DNA of 64,000 nucleotides from Tenrec ecaudatus (GCF_050624435.1 NC_134539.1:123115525-123179524), one strand, 5' to 3'. Counted from the stretch's first letter, positions 30,846-43,630 are shown. Program-made: numbers and translations. The notes: generated by a model not told the origin, from the sequence alone.

Positions 30846-33156
30846 GATGTCAGAGCAAATTATGTCAGCCTTGCTCAACAGCATTTTTCTTCTGTGACTT
30901 CAGGATCATTCACCACTTTGTAAGGTGATTGTTTTCTTGGCCTGCCAGACATGGAGGCCCGGCCTCCCAACAAAAGCTCAGCAGACAACATGGTAATGAA
31001 GGAAGATAAACTGGCAGGCCAAGCCAAATGTCCAAAGGCTCCAACAGCCTCTGCTGTGCCCACTGACCTGCTACAGTAGCAGCCTACTGCCGCCGCCAGG
31101 TCCTGGGCCACTCACAGGGGCTCTGCATTGCGTTTCCCGGGTGGTAAATCCTGGAGGGAGGGAGCAGAAAGCCTTCACTTTCTCCTGTGGATGGGCTGGT
31201 GGGTTTGAATTTAGCAGGTCCTGTGTTTGCCAGACTGCCGCCAGATCTCCTCTACATTAGCAGAGCTCCAAACAACTGGAACTGTCCCTCCTGCTGCATT
31301 CTCTCCCCTTCCATGGGGTTCTTTCGTCTGCGGATAAAGTAGAAGCAGACCCATTTCCTTTCGCCATCTCACAATATCCTCCAGCGATCCCAGCAGCTCG
31401 CCTGATCGGGCTTTTGAACATTCCACCTCTAGTGGTTTCTGGGGATGAGCCACAGCCTGTGCAGCAAAGGCACTGTGGGCCCACGAGCTGGAAAGACATT
31501 AGCCCAATGGGGATTACTGTTCCCCCTCTGGGAGGGACATTAGAACCCCACCCCCACCCCACCCCAGGCAGCTTGTGAAACCAACTAATGCCCCTGCCCC
31601 AACCTTAATCCCTGTGGTCCACTAGGTGGACCCTGGGCATACAGGTGTTTGCAAAGCGAGGCCACTGATGGAGACCACAGAATTGGAACCTTCTGCTCCA
31701 AGGGAGGATGGGAAGCTCTCTTCTGAGCTGTGGATCATCCCCACCCTTTTCATTTTACCACCAACCCGGAGACAATTTTGCAAAAAGCTGCAAATGTTAA
31801 AAAATGTGTTAATGATACAATAATATCATGCTTCACAGATTGCAAGACATTTACCATATATTCCTCTGCCCTCCCTTTTTTTCTCGTCTTAAAATAACCC
31901 AGTGAGGTAAGCAGGGCAGGTATTATTATCTAGGTTTTTGGGGTTTTTTCTCTTGTTCTTGTAAGGAAATGGATAGCCTGAGCTAAATGAGGACCCAGGC
32001 TTCTCCTTTTTAATTCTTTTTATTTTTAATCCCTTCACTTCTTTTAATTACTTCAGACATGTCTACAGTGACAACGAATAACCTTAGCAGTCATGGGCAG
32101 GGAGAAAGTATTACACAGGGGTTTAGAGCAAAGATTTAAAACACCAAAAACAAACAAAAAAATAAATAAAATGAAAAATCAGCTATAACACTTAGGTGTA
32201 TGTCTGCACAACTGGAAGGATGTAATCGATGTCGCTGAACTGTACATGTAGAAATGATTTCATTGATGTATGCTCTGCTGCATATATTCTCATCAAGAAC
32301 ATCACAATTAAATACATTATTATTTTTAAAACCAGCTATAAGACGTGGTTTGGATTTTAGTTTCGCCTTTTCTTTGGGTTGTTTTCCTCATGTCGTGTTG
32401 AAGTACAGCACCAGCTGCAGGGAGTGTGATGAGGCTCAGCAAGGTAGGATGGCCGACATTCTCACTGCGTGAGCATGCCACGTGGGGCTGCCTGCTGGAA
32501 CAGAAACCACCCCGAACAATGATCGAAGTGGACGGCTCTTCATTCTGTTAAGTTGTTAACCTCTGCCTCGCTGACCTGACACCGCTTCTTAAAGCAAAGG
32601 CCTGGGTTGGTCTGTGAAAATAGCATTTCTCTTTGCCTTCAAAGCAGAAATCAGAATTCTAGCAAATTTGTCACTTTTACGACTTCTGTGAGGATTTTGC
32701 CAAGAATAGCACCGATCCTTTTTAATTGATGGTCTTTAGTATTTGAGCAATTTCAGATTGATAGAGAAATTGAGCAGATAAGACAGAGTTCCACATGATC
32801 CTACACACAGTTTCTATTATTGATATGTAAATATGGTACATTTGTTACACTAATGAATGCGAATTGATACATTATAATTAACTAAAGCCCATACTTTGTT
32901 CAGATTCCGTGTGTGTGTGTGTGTGAGATGACAATATTTATTCATACATAGTGAGCCAAAACATTCTCAGGGTCAAATAATTATAAACACTGGAGGATTT
33001 CTATGTGATGCTCAAACTGAATTTCATAGGTAGATGGAGAGAAATAGACAAACATTTGTTGATTATCTACTTGCTTCTTTTTTTTTCTTTTTTGTTCTAC
33101 TTGCTTCTTGACTGTTAGGGTGTAAGCAGTCACTCAGGGAGACCTAATTCTTTTTT
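30846..33156. other. Mostly unique, non-coding
   Basis: There are only traces of repeats: a MIR-like piece at about 31840-32005 ('agtgaggtaagcagggcagg', 'gtattattatc') and short T- and A-rich runs near 31935, 32140 and 33080. A GT run lies at 32909-32925. The segment 30900-31750 is GC-balanced with many short frames, but no domain or convincing exon is visible. Confidence 0.4.
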
Positions 33157-33159
33157 TCC

Positions 33160-34860
33160 CCCAAACCATTTAATTAGGAGCTAATCCAGACATTATACCA
33201 TTCCATAGTTCAATCGCACCAAGCACCATTGTACAACTGCTACCAAAATCAGTGTCAAAACGTTTTCTTTCTCTTGAATTCTTTTATGTCAATTCCTGCT
33301 TCCCCTACCCCATGTCCCCCCTTGAATCCCCAGGCTCCCTTAGTCTAGTTGTTTCTATAGATTGACCTATACTGGGTTTCATATACCGAAAACCAGAAAA
33401 ACGCATAACAAAGTCAAGGAGGCTACCAACAAATGACAAAATGCAACAGAGACAAACCCTAATATGAAAGAAACACAGAGAGAAAATAATAGAAACCAGA
33501 TCAAGCCCAAAGTATATCAGAAGCAATATCAAGGTGTTAATCTTTCAAGTCAGATTTATCATTTTAATCTCCTATAATTGTCTCTCCAATACTCTCTGTT
33601 TGATAACCAATGTATTAGTCTGGGTACTTTAGAGAAACAAATCCACAGAAAGTCATTTATAAGAGAGAGTTTTATATAAAGGGTAAGTGCACATCAAGAA
33701 AACATCCCAACCCAGTGCTGCCCAAGCCCACAAGTCCAACATTAACCCATATGTCCGACACCAATCCACAAAGTCCTCCTCCATCTCACAAAACACACAC
33801 TATAACACTGACTGCAGGAGGAAAGCCAAAACAGTAAATGTGTAAGCATCTCAGTGCTGGCAGGGGTCTCCACACGGCTGCGCCAGCACCCAGGGCTGCA
33901 TCGGGGTAGGTCCATGTGGCTTCTCCTCAGGGATGTCTTGCAGGAAGTCAGCCTTGGAAGCTGAAGCAGGGAACTGGCTAAGGCAGCTGCACCCTGGTGC
34001 GACCATCAGAAAGCAAGAGACCTGAGAACTAGAAAGTTGAGGCTCGCTGAGCCATTTATCCCTCCACCCTTCAATTAACCCCACTTGTGTTTAATGGCCA
34101 GGTTGGCACAATAAACTAACTATCTGAACCAGGTTATTCCCATCCCTCAATTATGGTTAGAGGGAAATCACCGGAGTCTTATTGCCTGTGTAAATCTCAC
34201 AAATGTATTTTGGCTTCTACCGTCATCCAAAGCACACCAGAATCTCAGTTTAAATTCTGATACTATTCCTCCCTTTGGATTTGGATTGTTTAATTTACAA
34301 TCTCTGGATCATGGATGTTGGTGTGCTTCTTCCATGTGGACTTAGGTGGCGTCTCACTTAGATGGCTGCTTGTTTGGGCACAAGCCTGTAATACCCTAGA
34401 TTCTGTTCTATCTGATAGCCTGCCACCATCTAATCTCTTCACTACGCTTTGCTGCAGAACCCACACCTTCTGTGTTTCCATCATGGGAGCGAGTATTGAG
34501 CAGGGTCATGTGGTAAGAACTAATTATTCTTTGATTGGAGCTAGGATTAAGTGCAAGTCCAAAATTCATTCCTGAATCTAGGTGTTTGTTTGTTTGTTTG
34601 TTTGTTTGTTTTCAATATGCCTCTGGTTTACCTTAGAGACGTCCTTGCTAATTTATGGTAGAGAATCTTATCAACCATCTCCTTGAAGCCTAAGGACCTT
34701 CTGTTTAAAGTGCCACTGATGAGCCAGCCCATGGTACTAATTTTAAAACACTATTGAGAGAGGGAGATTGAACAAGTATAGGCTAAGTACATATTGCAAT
34801 ACATAGGTTATTTACATGTATAGAATAGATCCTAATATAACTGGATGCTATTTGTACAAA
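33160..34860 (-). mobile_element. Old L1-type 3' UTR (antisense), interrupted by an LTR
   Basis: The 3' end is 'accatttaattaggagctaa' at 33167. Upstream UTR blocks lie at 34313-34580, where 'ggtgtgcttcttccatgtgg' and 'gatggctgcttgtttgggca' match the UTR of the younger copies (62898-62960) with clear divergence. The portion from 33611 to 34128 is a separate LTR. A (GTTT)n microsatellite lies at 34583-34611. This is the oldest recognisable member of the family in the window. Confidence 0.62.
33611..34128 (-). mobile_element. ERVL-type (MLT2-like) LTR, antisense
   Basis: The + strand begins 'tgtattagtctgggtacttt' and 'agagaaacaaatccacagaa', the complement of the conserved 3' end of MLT2-type LTRs (...tggagaaccctgactaataca). 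At the other edge the minus strand reads 'gatagttagtttattgtgcc' followed by 'aacctggcc', the conserved 5' start. There are no internal viral genes. The target duplication was not resolved. Confidence 0.6.
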
Positions 34861-35695
34861 CGAGAGTTGATAGTCAGGCAAAACTTACAGTAATATGCAC
34901 TAACAATGTTAGACTCTGGTGTGCCAGAATAATATATATCTTAATACAGCAAACAGGGCACGGGATTGTAAGTAAATGTTCTTCTGTCTACCAACAGTTC
35001 CATCCTCTCAGCATAGCTGTCTCTGCTTCTTCACACACCGTGTAATTTCAGTCTTAAATTCTTAGGTTACAGGTGTGTTTGAGGTCTAGTTCATCTCATG
35101 GATTTCCTCATCAGATCCCTCCGCTATGGCCTTTGGGGTGCGTTGTGCTTCTTGAAGATCCAGGGTCAATGTCCCAGTGTTATAAGGCACGTGGTCTGGG
35201 TCCTCAGGGCATGTGCAGAAACTTGCACCGACGCTGCTTATTAGGAACATATTACCAGGCATCCCCACAACCCCCTTAGGGTCCTTCAAAGTATTGCTAG
35301 TCATTTCCCCCCACTAGGATGTTAGAGCTCCCCCTTTTTCTACCAACAGTCATGCTCTTGTCTTCTGCTCCATTTCCCTCTCCTGACTTGACTTTCCAAA
35401 CATCAGCATCTTCATCACTCCCATTGGAATGTCAACCAGTCCAGAGGGAGGCTCAGCCTCCCCTCCCCCTCTCTCAAAAATCTGATCCCAGCTGAAGTTT
35501 TTACTAAGCTATATAACATTCTTCTACGCTACTTCTACTCCAGGATTCCATCCAGGATGCCACGTGACAGTGACATTTAATAGAGTCGTGTCTCCTTGGG
35601 CTACTCATCACTGTGCAGATTCTCAGAATGTCCACGTTGTGATTGATCACTTTGCAAGTTCTGAGGACGCCATAGTCCAGAACGCAGGCCTACCG
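34861..35695. other. No recognised feature
   Basis: AT-rich, then balanced. Nothing is convincingly repetitive or coding. Confidence 0.35.
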
Positions 35696-35696
35696 C

Positions 35697-35965
35697 CAAG
35701 AGCAGGTAGGTCTTGTCCAGACTGCCACAATCAAGCAACTGTCGCAATAAAGCAAGTCACACGACATGTTTGGTTTCTCGCTGCAGGGAAAAGTTCTGTG
35801 TACACTATACTGTGGTTTATTGAGTGTTCAATAACATTAGGAAAACACTTGAAATATTTTGCGGATTACCGAAGTGTGACACAAAGACATGAAGCAAGCA
35901 CGTGGGGAGGGAGAACGGCATCCCTGGACTTGCTGGGTGCAGGCTGGCCCCAGCCGTGCATTGTA
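35697..35965 (+). mobile_element. Tigger1/MER2-type DNA transposon, internally deleted
   Basis: The left end 'gtcgcaataaagcaagtcac' and 'tctgtgtacactatactgtg' is followed directly by right-end text 'acttgaaatattttgcggat' and 'gtgtgacacaaagacatgaa'. The whole transposase region is deleted, as in MER2-type miniature derivatives. A 194-codon frame across this block (35564-36148) is fortuitous. Confidence 0.75.
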
Positions 35966-36450
35966 AAACACGCAGCATGTGCAGAGGGCGGCAGACAAGC
36001 AGGCATGCTCTGTGCGATGCCCTCTCTCAGAATCCGTGCGTGTTCTCCTCACAGCAGATGGAAGGGCTGGCTGTGGGGGAGAACGTCGCAGATGCAAAGT
36101 AGCTTATTGCATCCTATGCACAGGGCCTTCCAGCAGCATGACGTATGACTGTTCATGTTGACCCGCAACGCCAGGCTGAAGCCCTGTTTGCTCGGAGTCC
36201 GCCCTGTGAGGTTGCCCAGCTCCCCCTTTGCAAACTGTGCCCTTGGGGAGGAAGTCACCCAGCAGTGGAGGGTTATGCCCCACCCACCCATCTGATGCTT
36301 TTGTTTGTACAGCGTCTGCTGCCTCCGCCCCGATCCATGAAGACAATTTTTTGGGGTAGTGGACATGGCCCTACGAGAGCCAGAGTGGAAGGATTAGGAC
36401 GGTCTAGGGAGGCCTCTGGTGGTCAGAGGAAGGCATAGCACGGCAGTTAC
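35966..36450. other. No recognised feature
   Basis: GC-balanced unique-looking sequence with overlapping frames on both strands. No domain is recognised. Confidence 0.35.
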
Positions 36451-36453
36451 AGG

Positions 36454-36694
36454 CAGTCTTCAGTCCCGGTGCTCAACGGGGGGCAATTCCACACCGACAG
36501 CACCACCCGCCCTGCCTGACCCCCGTCCCCATCCCAGGAGACACTTGACAGTCTCTGGAGACATTTCTTTGGGGGGAATGTTACCGGCGTCTGTTAAGTA
36601 GAGGCCAGTGAAACTGCTAAACATGCTGCACTATACAGAAGCACCCCCCACCCCCGTGTCACTTGAGTCAACGATGCTGAGGCTGAGAAATTCT
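36454..36694 (+). mobile_element. MER5A (hAT miniature transposon)
   Basis: 'cggtgctcaacggggggcaa', 'cagtctctggagacatttct', 'gtagaggccagtgaaactgc' and 'gatgctgaggctgagaaatt' follow the MER5A consensus in order over its usual length. It is an ancient eutherian element. Confidence 0.82.
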
Positions 36695-38757
36695 ATAGTC
36701 AACTGATGAATGAAAGTGACAGCTAACCTCAGAAGAACACTGGTGCAAGGAGGTGAGGGGAAGTCCTCGTCTTGTGAAAAAAAAAGTAAGACACACTCCT
36801 AAATAAAATGTACAGCTGAGTAATTCATAGAGAAGACCGAAGAAATGGTGAAACAGATTCTGGAAGCATATGTTCTGTTTGGGCCAGCCTTGTGCACGTG
36901 GCTTTGAGTGATGAGAGCCCAGGACCAGTGTTTCAGGAAGTGGGTTATGTGCGAAAATTGTGCTTCAGATATTTTTTTAATTAATAACAATTATGTGTAG
37001 GTTTGGGCGGGGGGTAGGGTGGGGACGAGAATCTCCTCCAGACCTACTGAAACCAGACTTCACAAGTGGATCTCAGTATCTATATGTACATACTCTGGTT
37101 GTGATAATCAATACATGTAACTACTTCAGAGTATGCTGTTTTCACTGAATATTATATCTGACATATAGTTCATACTCCTGAAAGTTTGTTACCTTTAAAT
37201 GTCTATATGATATGACATAATGCAGAAGAATCATACTGCACAGTGTTCTTCTGTTGAACAATTATATACTGTTTCCAAATATTCTGTTCTCTACGATTGC
37301 GGTATACTGTTGTTCTTTGGTTTAATATATTTCCTATGTCACAGTGGCTTTGTGGGAGGAGAATCAAGATCAATAGACCAAGACTGATTTCTATCAGGTG
37401 GAGGCCGGGCACCCACCTTTTAATCAATTCTGACACCAATCATCCCTCCCATGGCACTCTGCTTCTCGGCCACGCAGAACTCATAGACAATACTCGTGAT
37501 TAGGGGACTTACTAGGTTATGATTCAGGTTCAGGAATGCTCAGGACGCAGTCCTTTGACCCGGACAGCCTTTTCTCAGCCATGCCTGCAGGTAGTCAGCT
37601 CCTCAGTCTGACTTCCGTCTTGTTTTGGCAAGTGTTACAAAGTCCTTTGGCTCTGCTGATGAGTGACCAGAGGCAGCCCACGCCACCAGCAAGCCTGAAG
37701 GTCTGGAAGCCACTCTGACTCTTGGTTCTGCTGCCCTCGGCTGCCATCATGTCTCCACTGCTGATTGTCACCATAATTTATTATTTTTGTTTCCTAGTTT
37801 CATTTTTCTGCCTCTTCCATCAAGAAGGATCCCAGAGTGGGGATACTGGATCTGAAGGACGTACTCCAATCGTGGCTGGTCTTTCTTGATGGTCCTGAGG
37901 TCCCCGTTTCCAACCCTGCAACAGCTTATTTTAAGCCTAGCAAGATGACAAAACTGATTGGTCCCCACATTCACCGACCACAACCTAGGATATTGTTACA
38001 GGTTGAACTGAGCCTCCCCCAGTCCCCAAAATGTGTTATCAGTCCTAACCTCTATGCCTGTTATTACAATCCTATTTGGGGATGAGTTTTCTATGGATGA
38101 GACAGATTTAGTGTAGGGTGCATTTTTTAATTAATCTCTTTTAAGAAAGACATAAAAAGAGATTAAGCAAGCAAGTTGAGAGAGCGAGCTGGGGGTGGAC
38201 AGAGGTCAAGACACAAGGGGATCTCCTAGGAACAGAAAGGGCTGCACAGGGACCTTGCTCCAGAGCCAGCAGAGAAAGAACGCCTTCCCAGAGCTAGTGT
38301 TCTGAATTCAGACTTATAACTACCTCAACTGTGAAAAATTAATTTCTGTTCATGAAAGCCATCTATCTGTGTTATTTCTGTCCTAGCAGCTCTAGGCAGA
38401 TGCCTCTCTAGGAAGCAGATTTCTGAGCCAACGGGTATGAACAGTATATGGCAACACAGAAGAACAGATGGCGATCAGAATTTATAAAGTAAACAACCTG
38501 GCGATAAAATTCCATCCGTCTATTACTACCTGTGGGACTTGGAGCAATTTAGTTCAGCAACCTGAGCCTGGGGCATCACAGTGACCAGTAAATGAAATGG
38601 TGGATGGCAGGGGCCTGGCACGAATCCTACCAAACAGCCATTGTGGTTCATCTTTTATTCTTTCTAAGACATTACTCATTGTCAACTTTCTGAAAGAATA
38701 TACCAGTTTACAATGTTGCAGGCAAGGCAAAAGCTGGCCATTTTTACTGCACACCCA
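36695..38757. other. No recognised gene or repeat
   Basis: Over 2 kb of AT-leaning, apparently unique sequence. Frames of 60-82 codons carry no motif. Confidence 0.4.
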
Positions 38758-38759
38758 AC

Positions 38760-39740
38760 AACAGTGGGGTTCCCCCCCCCAACAGTTTCATTGGCATATA
38801 ATTCACGTATCATACAATGCAAAGGTTCAATCACACCAAGAAGAGCTTACCATCATCGCCACAATCCATATTTGGATATTTCCTTCATTCTTGTACTCAT
38901 CATTATTAACTCCCCGTTTCCCCTGCCTCTCCAGCCACACCCCAAGAACAACTAATCCAGTTACTGTCTATAGATTTACCCATCTATAGGTAAACGGATT
39001 GCATGCACAGAAAAACATTTTAAGAAACAAACAAAAGATAACAAGAACAACAAAATAAAACAAAATTAAAAAGCAGAAATTATTAAAAACTAGAGCAGAG
39101 GGAGAGTGGAGGGTGAGTGGGTTGGAAAGGGGGAACTGATTACAAGGATCCACATGTGACCTCTTCCCTGGGAGAGGGACAGCAGAGAAGGGGGGAAGGG
39201 AGACTCCGGATAGGGCAAGATATGACAAAATAACAAGGTATAAATTACCAAGGGCACATGAGGGAGGGGGGAATGGAGAGGGAGGGGGAAAAAAAAAAGA
39301 GGACCTGATGCAAGGGGCTTAAGTGGAGAGCAAATGCCTTGAGAATGATTGGGGCAGGGAATGTATGGATGTGCTTTATACAATTGATGTATGTATATGT
39401 ATGGATTGTGGTAAGAGTTGTATGAGTCCCTAATAAAATGTAAAAGAAGAAAAAAAAAACTAGAGCAGAATTAATGAATCATAGGGGAGATCAAATGATA
39501 GGGTGCTAAATTTTAGCCTAATTGCATCTGCAACCATCCATTTTCTGATGTGTTCTGCATGTGAGCAAGGCTGTTCACATCCCTGGTCCATGGTCAGGAG
39601 ATTCACCCACGTCTAATCCACATGTATAGCCCTTCACTTTTTTTTTTTTAGCTGTAAGAGCTTTAAAATGGGTCAAAAGGGAGACCAAATGTAAAACACT
39701 ACAGTAAAATTAATAGCCTCTATTTATCGTTTTCCATTTC
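38760..39740 (-). mobile_element. Old L1 3' UTR-like sequence (antisense), split by a younger copy
   Basis: 'agtttcattggcatataatt' and 'cacgtatcatacaatgcaaa' resemble the 3' UTR of old mammalian L1M elements, followed by an A-rich stretch. It is interrupted by the insertion at 39100-39454. The part right of that insertion is not clearly recognisable. Confidence 0.5.
39085..39469 (+). mobile_element. L1-type 3' end, single unit, 15-bp target duplication
   Basis: The insert at 39100-39454 is flanked by aaaaactagagcaga at 39085-39099 and 39455-39469. It ends 'gagtccctaataaaatgtaa' and 'aagaag' plus A's. This is exactly the first unit of the doubled-3'-end copies, polyadenylated before the second unit. 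Confidence 0.9.
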
Positions 39741-39794
39741 ATAGCCATGAGCACTTAATGGATAAAGGTTGGGGCCTGGATTGAATCTTTGTCA

Positions 39795-40640
39795 CCTTGG
39801 GTTTGTTAACCCCCACTTCCTTTCCCTGTCTCCCCTCTCCCATGCCCTGCCCTCCCCAAACTGGCAGTCCCCTTGTTTTGCCCTCCAGATTGTTTATCCC
39901 GCCTACCTTTCTAGATAGACATGCAGAGACAATAATAAGCACAAAAACAAGGCAGAGCAAAACAAACCAATAAAATAAAACCCAAAAATAAAACAATAAC
40001 AAGAAAGAAAAAGACATAAAAAGAAAAACCCATAAATAGTTCCAGGTATCTTTGTGGACCTTTAAGCATGTTTTCTGTTCGAGTCTGATAGGGCGTCATG
40101 CCCTGGCCCCAAAGTCCGTTTTTGGTATTCCCCAGGGACTTCATTACTTTGCTCCTCTTGCTGTTTTGTTGCACTCTCTCAGTGTTCCTCCCCCCAACCT
40201 CGCCACCCCACAACCCTGTTGTGGTGGAGTCACATTGGTCACAATTCCCACAAAACACTGTGCCTGCAGTGTTGTCCCTCGAAGCAATATGGGTCAGTGA
40301 GGGACGCCATGTCTCGTGGTGGGGCTGGCCCTATGGTCCTCTCTGTGGACTGGCTGTTCTGAGCAGGGATATTGTCCTCAAGGCTTGGTGGGCCAGGATG
40401 TGCTCCACTCTGTTTCTCCCCCTTCATTTGCTCCTGTGCTCTGACAAGACATGTCCCTCTTCCTGAGCTGTAGCTTCAGTGCCGTCCTCTGGAGTGCATT
40501 CTTCTTCAGGGGTGGGGGTTGGGGGGTGCTGTCCACATAGTTGGGGTTGGGGCTAGCCCCGCAGACCTCTCTATTGGTTCCCTGTTGCGTGCCAGTATGT
40601 TGCATTCATGTCTTGGCGCACCAGGTTGAAGCAAAGACAT
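39795..40640 (-). mobile_element. Upstream part of the long L1-type 3' UTR (antisense)
   Basis: 'gggtttgttaacccccactt', 'gattgtttatcccgcctacc', 'ccataaatagttccaggtat' and 'aaagtccgtttttggtattc' match the distal part of the 41425-43050 copy and then extend beyond it to about 40640. The 3'-terminal ~1.2 kb is absent. No coding frame is visible in this part, which shows that the non-coding tail of this LINE exceeds 2 kb. Confidence 0.72.
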
Positions 40641-40687
40641 GATTTTACTGGCTTCCTAACAGTTCCCCTTGGGAGTGTATTTCAACT

Positions 40688-40840
40688 AAATTCACTGGCA
40701 CCGAGTCAATGCTGACTCATAGCGACCCTCTGTGGCTTTCCGAGACTGTAACTGCTTGTGGGAGTAGAGAGCCCAGTCTTCTCCCACGGAGCTGCTGGTG
40801 ATTTCCAACTGCTGACCACCTGATCCCAGCCCCATGTCTC
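40688..40840 (-). mobile_element. AfroSINE (antisense)
   Basis: 'attcactggcaccgagtcaa', 'tgctgactcatagcgaccct' and 'gtgggagtagagagcccagt' lead to 'gagctgctggtgatttccaa'. The head is missing. Confidence 0.82.
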
Positions 40841-41420
40841 TATCTCGAACACCTCTATCGAACCACATGAATTATTCTCCAAGGACCAAATCACAGGATC
40901 AACATAAAGGAACAGTTTGACGACTTAATTCAGCTAGTTAAAAAGCTCTTCAGAAATTGTACCAACTATCTAGTGTTTGAGTGCCTTTCTAAGGACACAC
41001 GTGGGTCAGTCCAGAGCATGACGACCAGGGTTCCAGCTCATACACGCAGTGTTGACTCCCAGCAACAGGTGTGTACGCCCGTCCCGGCCATCACCAAGTG
41101 GCTGCAGACAAGTTCTCTCAGGAGGATGCATTTCTTCGTCTCTGCAGGACGCTTCAAAACAATTCCCATCGAGATAGTGACCTCCGACGGGAGCTGCTGA
41201 GTCAGTCAGATTCCAGACAGAGAAGTCGGCTCTGGAGTTTATGGTGACTTGTAATCCTAAAGGTTCACCTTGATATTCTTCCACAGACAAAGGATGATCA
41301 TGGGGACTTGTTATGAAGAAATTTTAAGAAAATTCAACATTGCATTGGTGAGGAAAAGGCTAGGCAAGTTGATCTGAGGAATTTTTCCCCCCAATACGTC
41401 GATGCACTTGCTACTTTTGT
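40841..41420. other. No recognised feature; GC-richer patch
   Basis: Bases 41000-41290 are richer in CG dinucleotides ('cccgtcccggccatcaccaa') than the surroundings and carry opposite frames of 75 and 94 codons. I recognise neither a repeat nor an exon with both splice sites. Confidence 0.35.
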
Positions 41421-41424
41421 TTTA

Positions 41425-43050
41425 AAAGAAATCATTTTATTGGGGGCTCGTACAACTCTTATCACAATCCATGCACACATCCATTGTGTCAAGCACACTT
41501 GTACATTTGTTGCCATCATCATTCTCAAAACATTTGCTTTCTACTTGAGCCCTTGGTATCAGCTCTCATTTTCCCCTCCCTCCCTGTACCCTCCTCCCTC
41601 ATGAACTCTTGATAATTTATAATTATTATTATTTTGTCACTGTCTGACATCTCCCTTCACACACTTTTCTGTTGTCTGTCCCCCAGGGAGGGGCTTATAT
41701 GTAGATCCTTGTGAACAGTTCCCCCATTCTACCCCACCATCTCTCCACCCTCCCGGTATTGCTATTCTCACCATTGATTTTGAGCGGTTCATCTGTCCTA
41801 GATTCCCTGTGTTTCTAGTTCCTATCTGTACCAGTGTACATCTTCTGGTCTAGCCAGATTGTAAGGTATAATTGGGATCACGATAGTGGGGGCCGGGCAG
41901 GAAGCATTTAGGAACTAGCAATGTTTCATCATTGCTATACTGCACCCTGACTGGCTTGTTTCCTCCCCAAAACCCTTCTGTAAGGGGATGTCCAGTTGCC
42001 TGCAGATAGGCTTTGGGTCCCCACTCTGCACTCCCTGTCCTTCACAATGATATGCTTTTTTGTTCTTTGGTGCCTGATACCTGGTGTGCTTCCTCCATGT
42101 GGGCTTTTTTGCTTCTCAGCTAGATGGCCACTTGTTTATCCTCAAGGCTTTAAGACCTCAGACGCTATAACTTTTGATAGCTGGGCACCATCAGTTTTCT
42201 TCACCATATTTGCTTATGTACCCGCTTTGTCTTCAACAATCATGTCGGGAAGGTGAGCATCATGTTTAACAGAACAAAGTATTCTTGCATAGAGGGAATA
42301 CTTGAGTAGAGACCCAATGTCCATCTGCTACCTTAATACTAAACCTATAAATATATGCACATAGATTTATCCATCATCATATATAAGTATGTTTACATAT
42401 GTACAGGGCTGTATTTAGACCTCTTTAAATGCCCTTTGCCTCCTAGTTCTTCCCTCTTTTTCCTTTTCCTTTCCTCCTGTCCCACTATCATGCTCAGCCT
42501 TCATTTGGGTTTCAGTAATTCGTCTCAGTCACATTACCCTTGATCAAACCCTACCAGGCCTCCTACACCCTCCTCACTTGATTTTGGATCACTTGTTGTT
42601 CCCTTGTCCCTGGGTTGGTCAACACCACTTCCTTTCCTCTGCCTCCACCTCTCCCATGTCCCCCCAGAACCATCAGTCCTGTTGTTTCTCCTACAGATTG
42701 TTTCTCCAGTCTATTTTATCTAGTTAAACCTGCAGAGATAATAATATGCACAAAAAAACAAGACAGAACAAAACAAAGCAACAAAAGAAGCAAAACATCA
42801 ACAAAAATCAATGACAAAAAAAGAGAGAAAAGCCTGTAAATAGTTCAAGGACTGTTTGTTGACCTTTAGGGATGTTTTTCTGGTGGAATCTGATGGGGTG
42901 CCACATGCTGGCCCAAAAGTATTTTTGGTATTCCCTGGAGACTACCTTGCTCTGTTCTCCTTGCTGTTCTGTTGCACACGCTTAGTGTTTTGCCTCATTG
43001 TGGTGGGGTCAGATCAGGAGCAAGCACGTGCTCATTCTTGAAAGATAACA
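41425..43050 (-). mobile_element. L1-type LINE 3' UTR, ~1.6 kb copy (antisense)
   Basis: This is the longest uninterrupted copy. It runs from 'tcattttattgggggctcgt' at the 3' terminus (41434) through the pyrimidine tract, 'ctgtaaggggatgtccagtt', 'ggtgtgcttcctccatgtgg' and 'taatactaaacctataaata' to 'tcaaggactgtttgttgacc' and 'gtgttttgcctcattgtggt' at the 5' truncation. No substantial coding frame exists. The sense strand is G-rich, as is usual for L1 3' UTRs. Confidence 0.85.
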
Positions 43051-43630
43051 AGGGTTGTCCTAGGAGAGTTTTGTTGGGAAATATTACTGCAGCCCTCGGC
43101 TTGCCCCTTTCCTTTTGTTCCCCAAACTCAAAGATCATTTAACAGGATCTCTATTTGCATAAGCTGAGCATCCTCAAGCTGCTGTTTTGATGTGGTTTCA
43201 GTTGAAGAGCAGAGTCTTCAGGAAAGGGTTTGAGGTGGAAATCCCACCTTCAGGCATGTGCAGACCTGTCGTTGTGAGGTGCCATCCAGTTAGCTCCCCC
43301 GTCGCGATCCCGTGCTCGACGGAAGGAAGACACACTGCTCAGCCCTGTGTCATAGGTCTGAGAACCTTCCATGGACCTAGAAGAGGGAAATGTTGGGAAA
43401 CAACAGCTTCCCAGTTTTAGATTTTACTTTGATAAATGTTTTTCTGATTTTATAAGAATACTTGTTAACTCACCAGTACTTACATGCACCAGTATTTAGG
43501 TCTTCATTTATTATCGGATTTATTCTCATTGGTTAATTTACATTTAGTTGTTCATTGTACCATATGCTTATAAATATTTGTGCATTTTAATTTTTCTTCA
43601 GTTACTTTTTAAGGCGTTTTGCTTTTTTTC
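43051..43630. other. No recognised feature
   Basis: No repeat or exon is visible. Confidence 0.35.

Noticed and set aside
30900..31750. GC-balanced block as conserved exon cluster
   Set aside because: Translations in all frames are short and motif-free, and no coherent acceptor-donor pairs are visible.
35564..36148. 194-codon open frame
   Set aside because: Its middle is translated Tigger1/MER2 terminal sequence and a mirror frame is open too. No conserved protein motif is present.
40973..41290. GC-richer patch with opposite 75- and 94-codon frames as an exon candidate
   Set aside because: A 'tctctgcag' acceptor-like site exists, but I found no matching donor, no recognisable protein and no CpG-island context.
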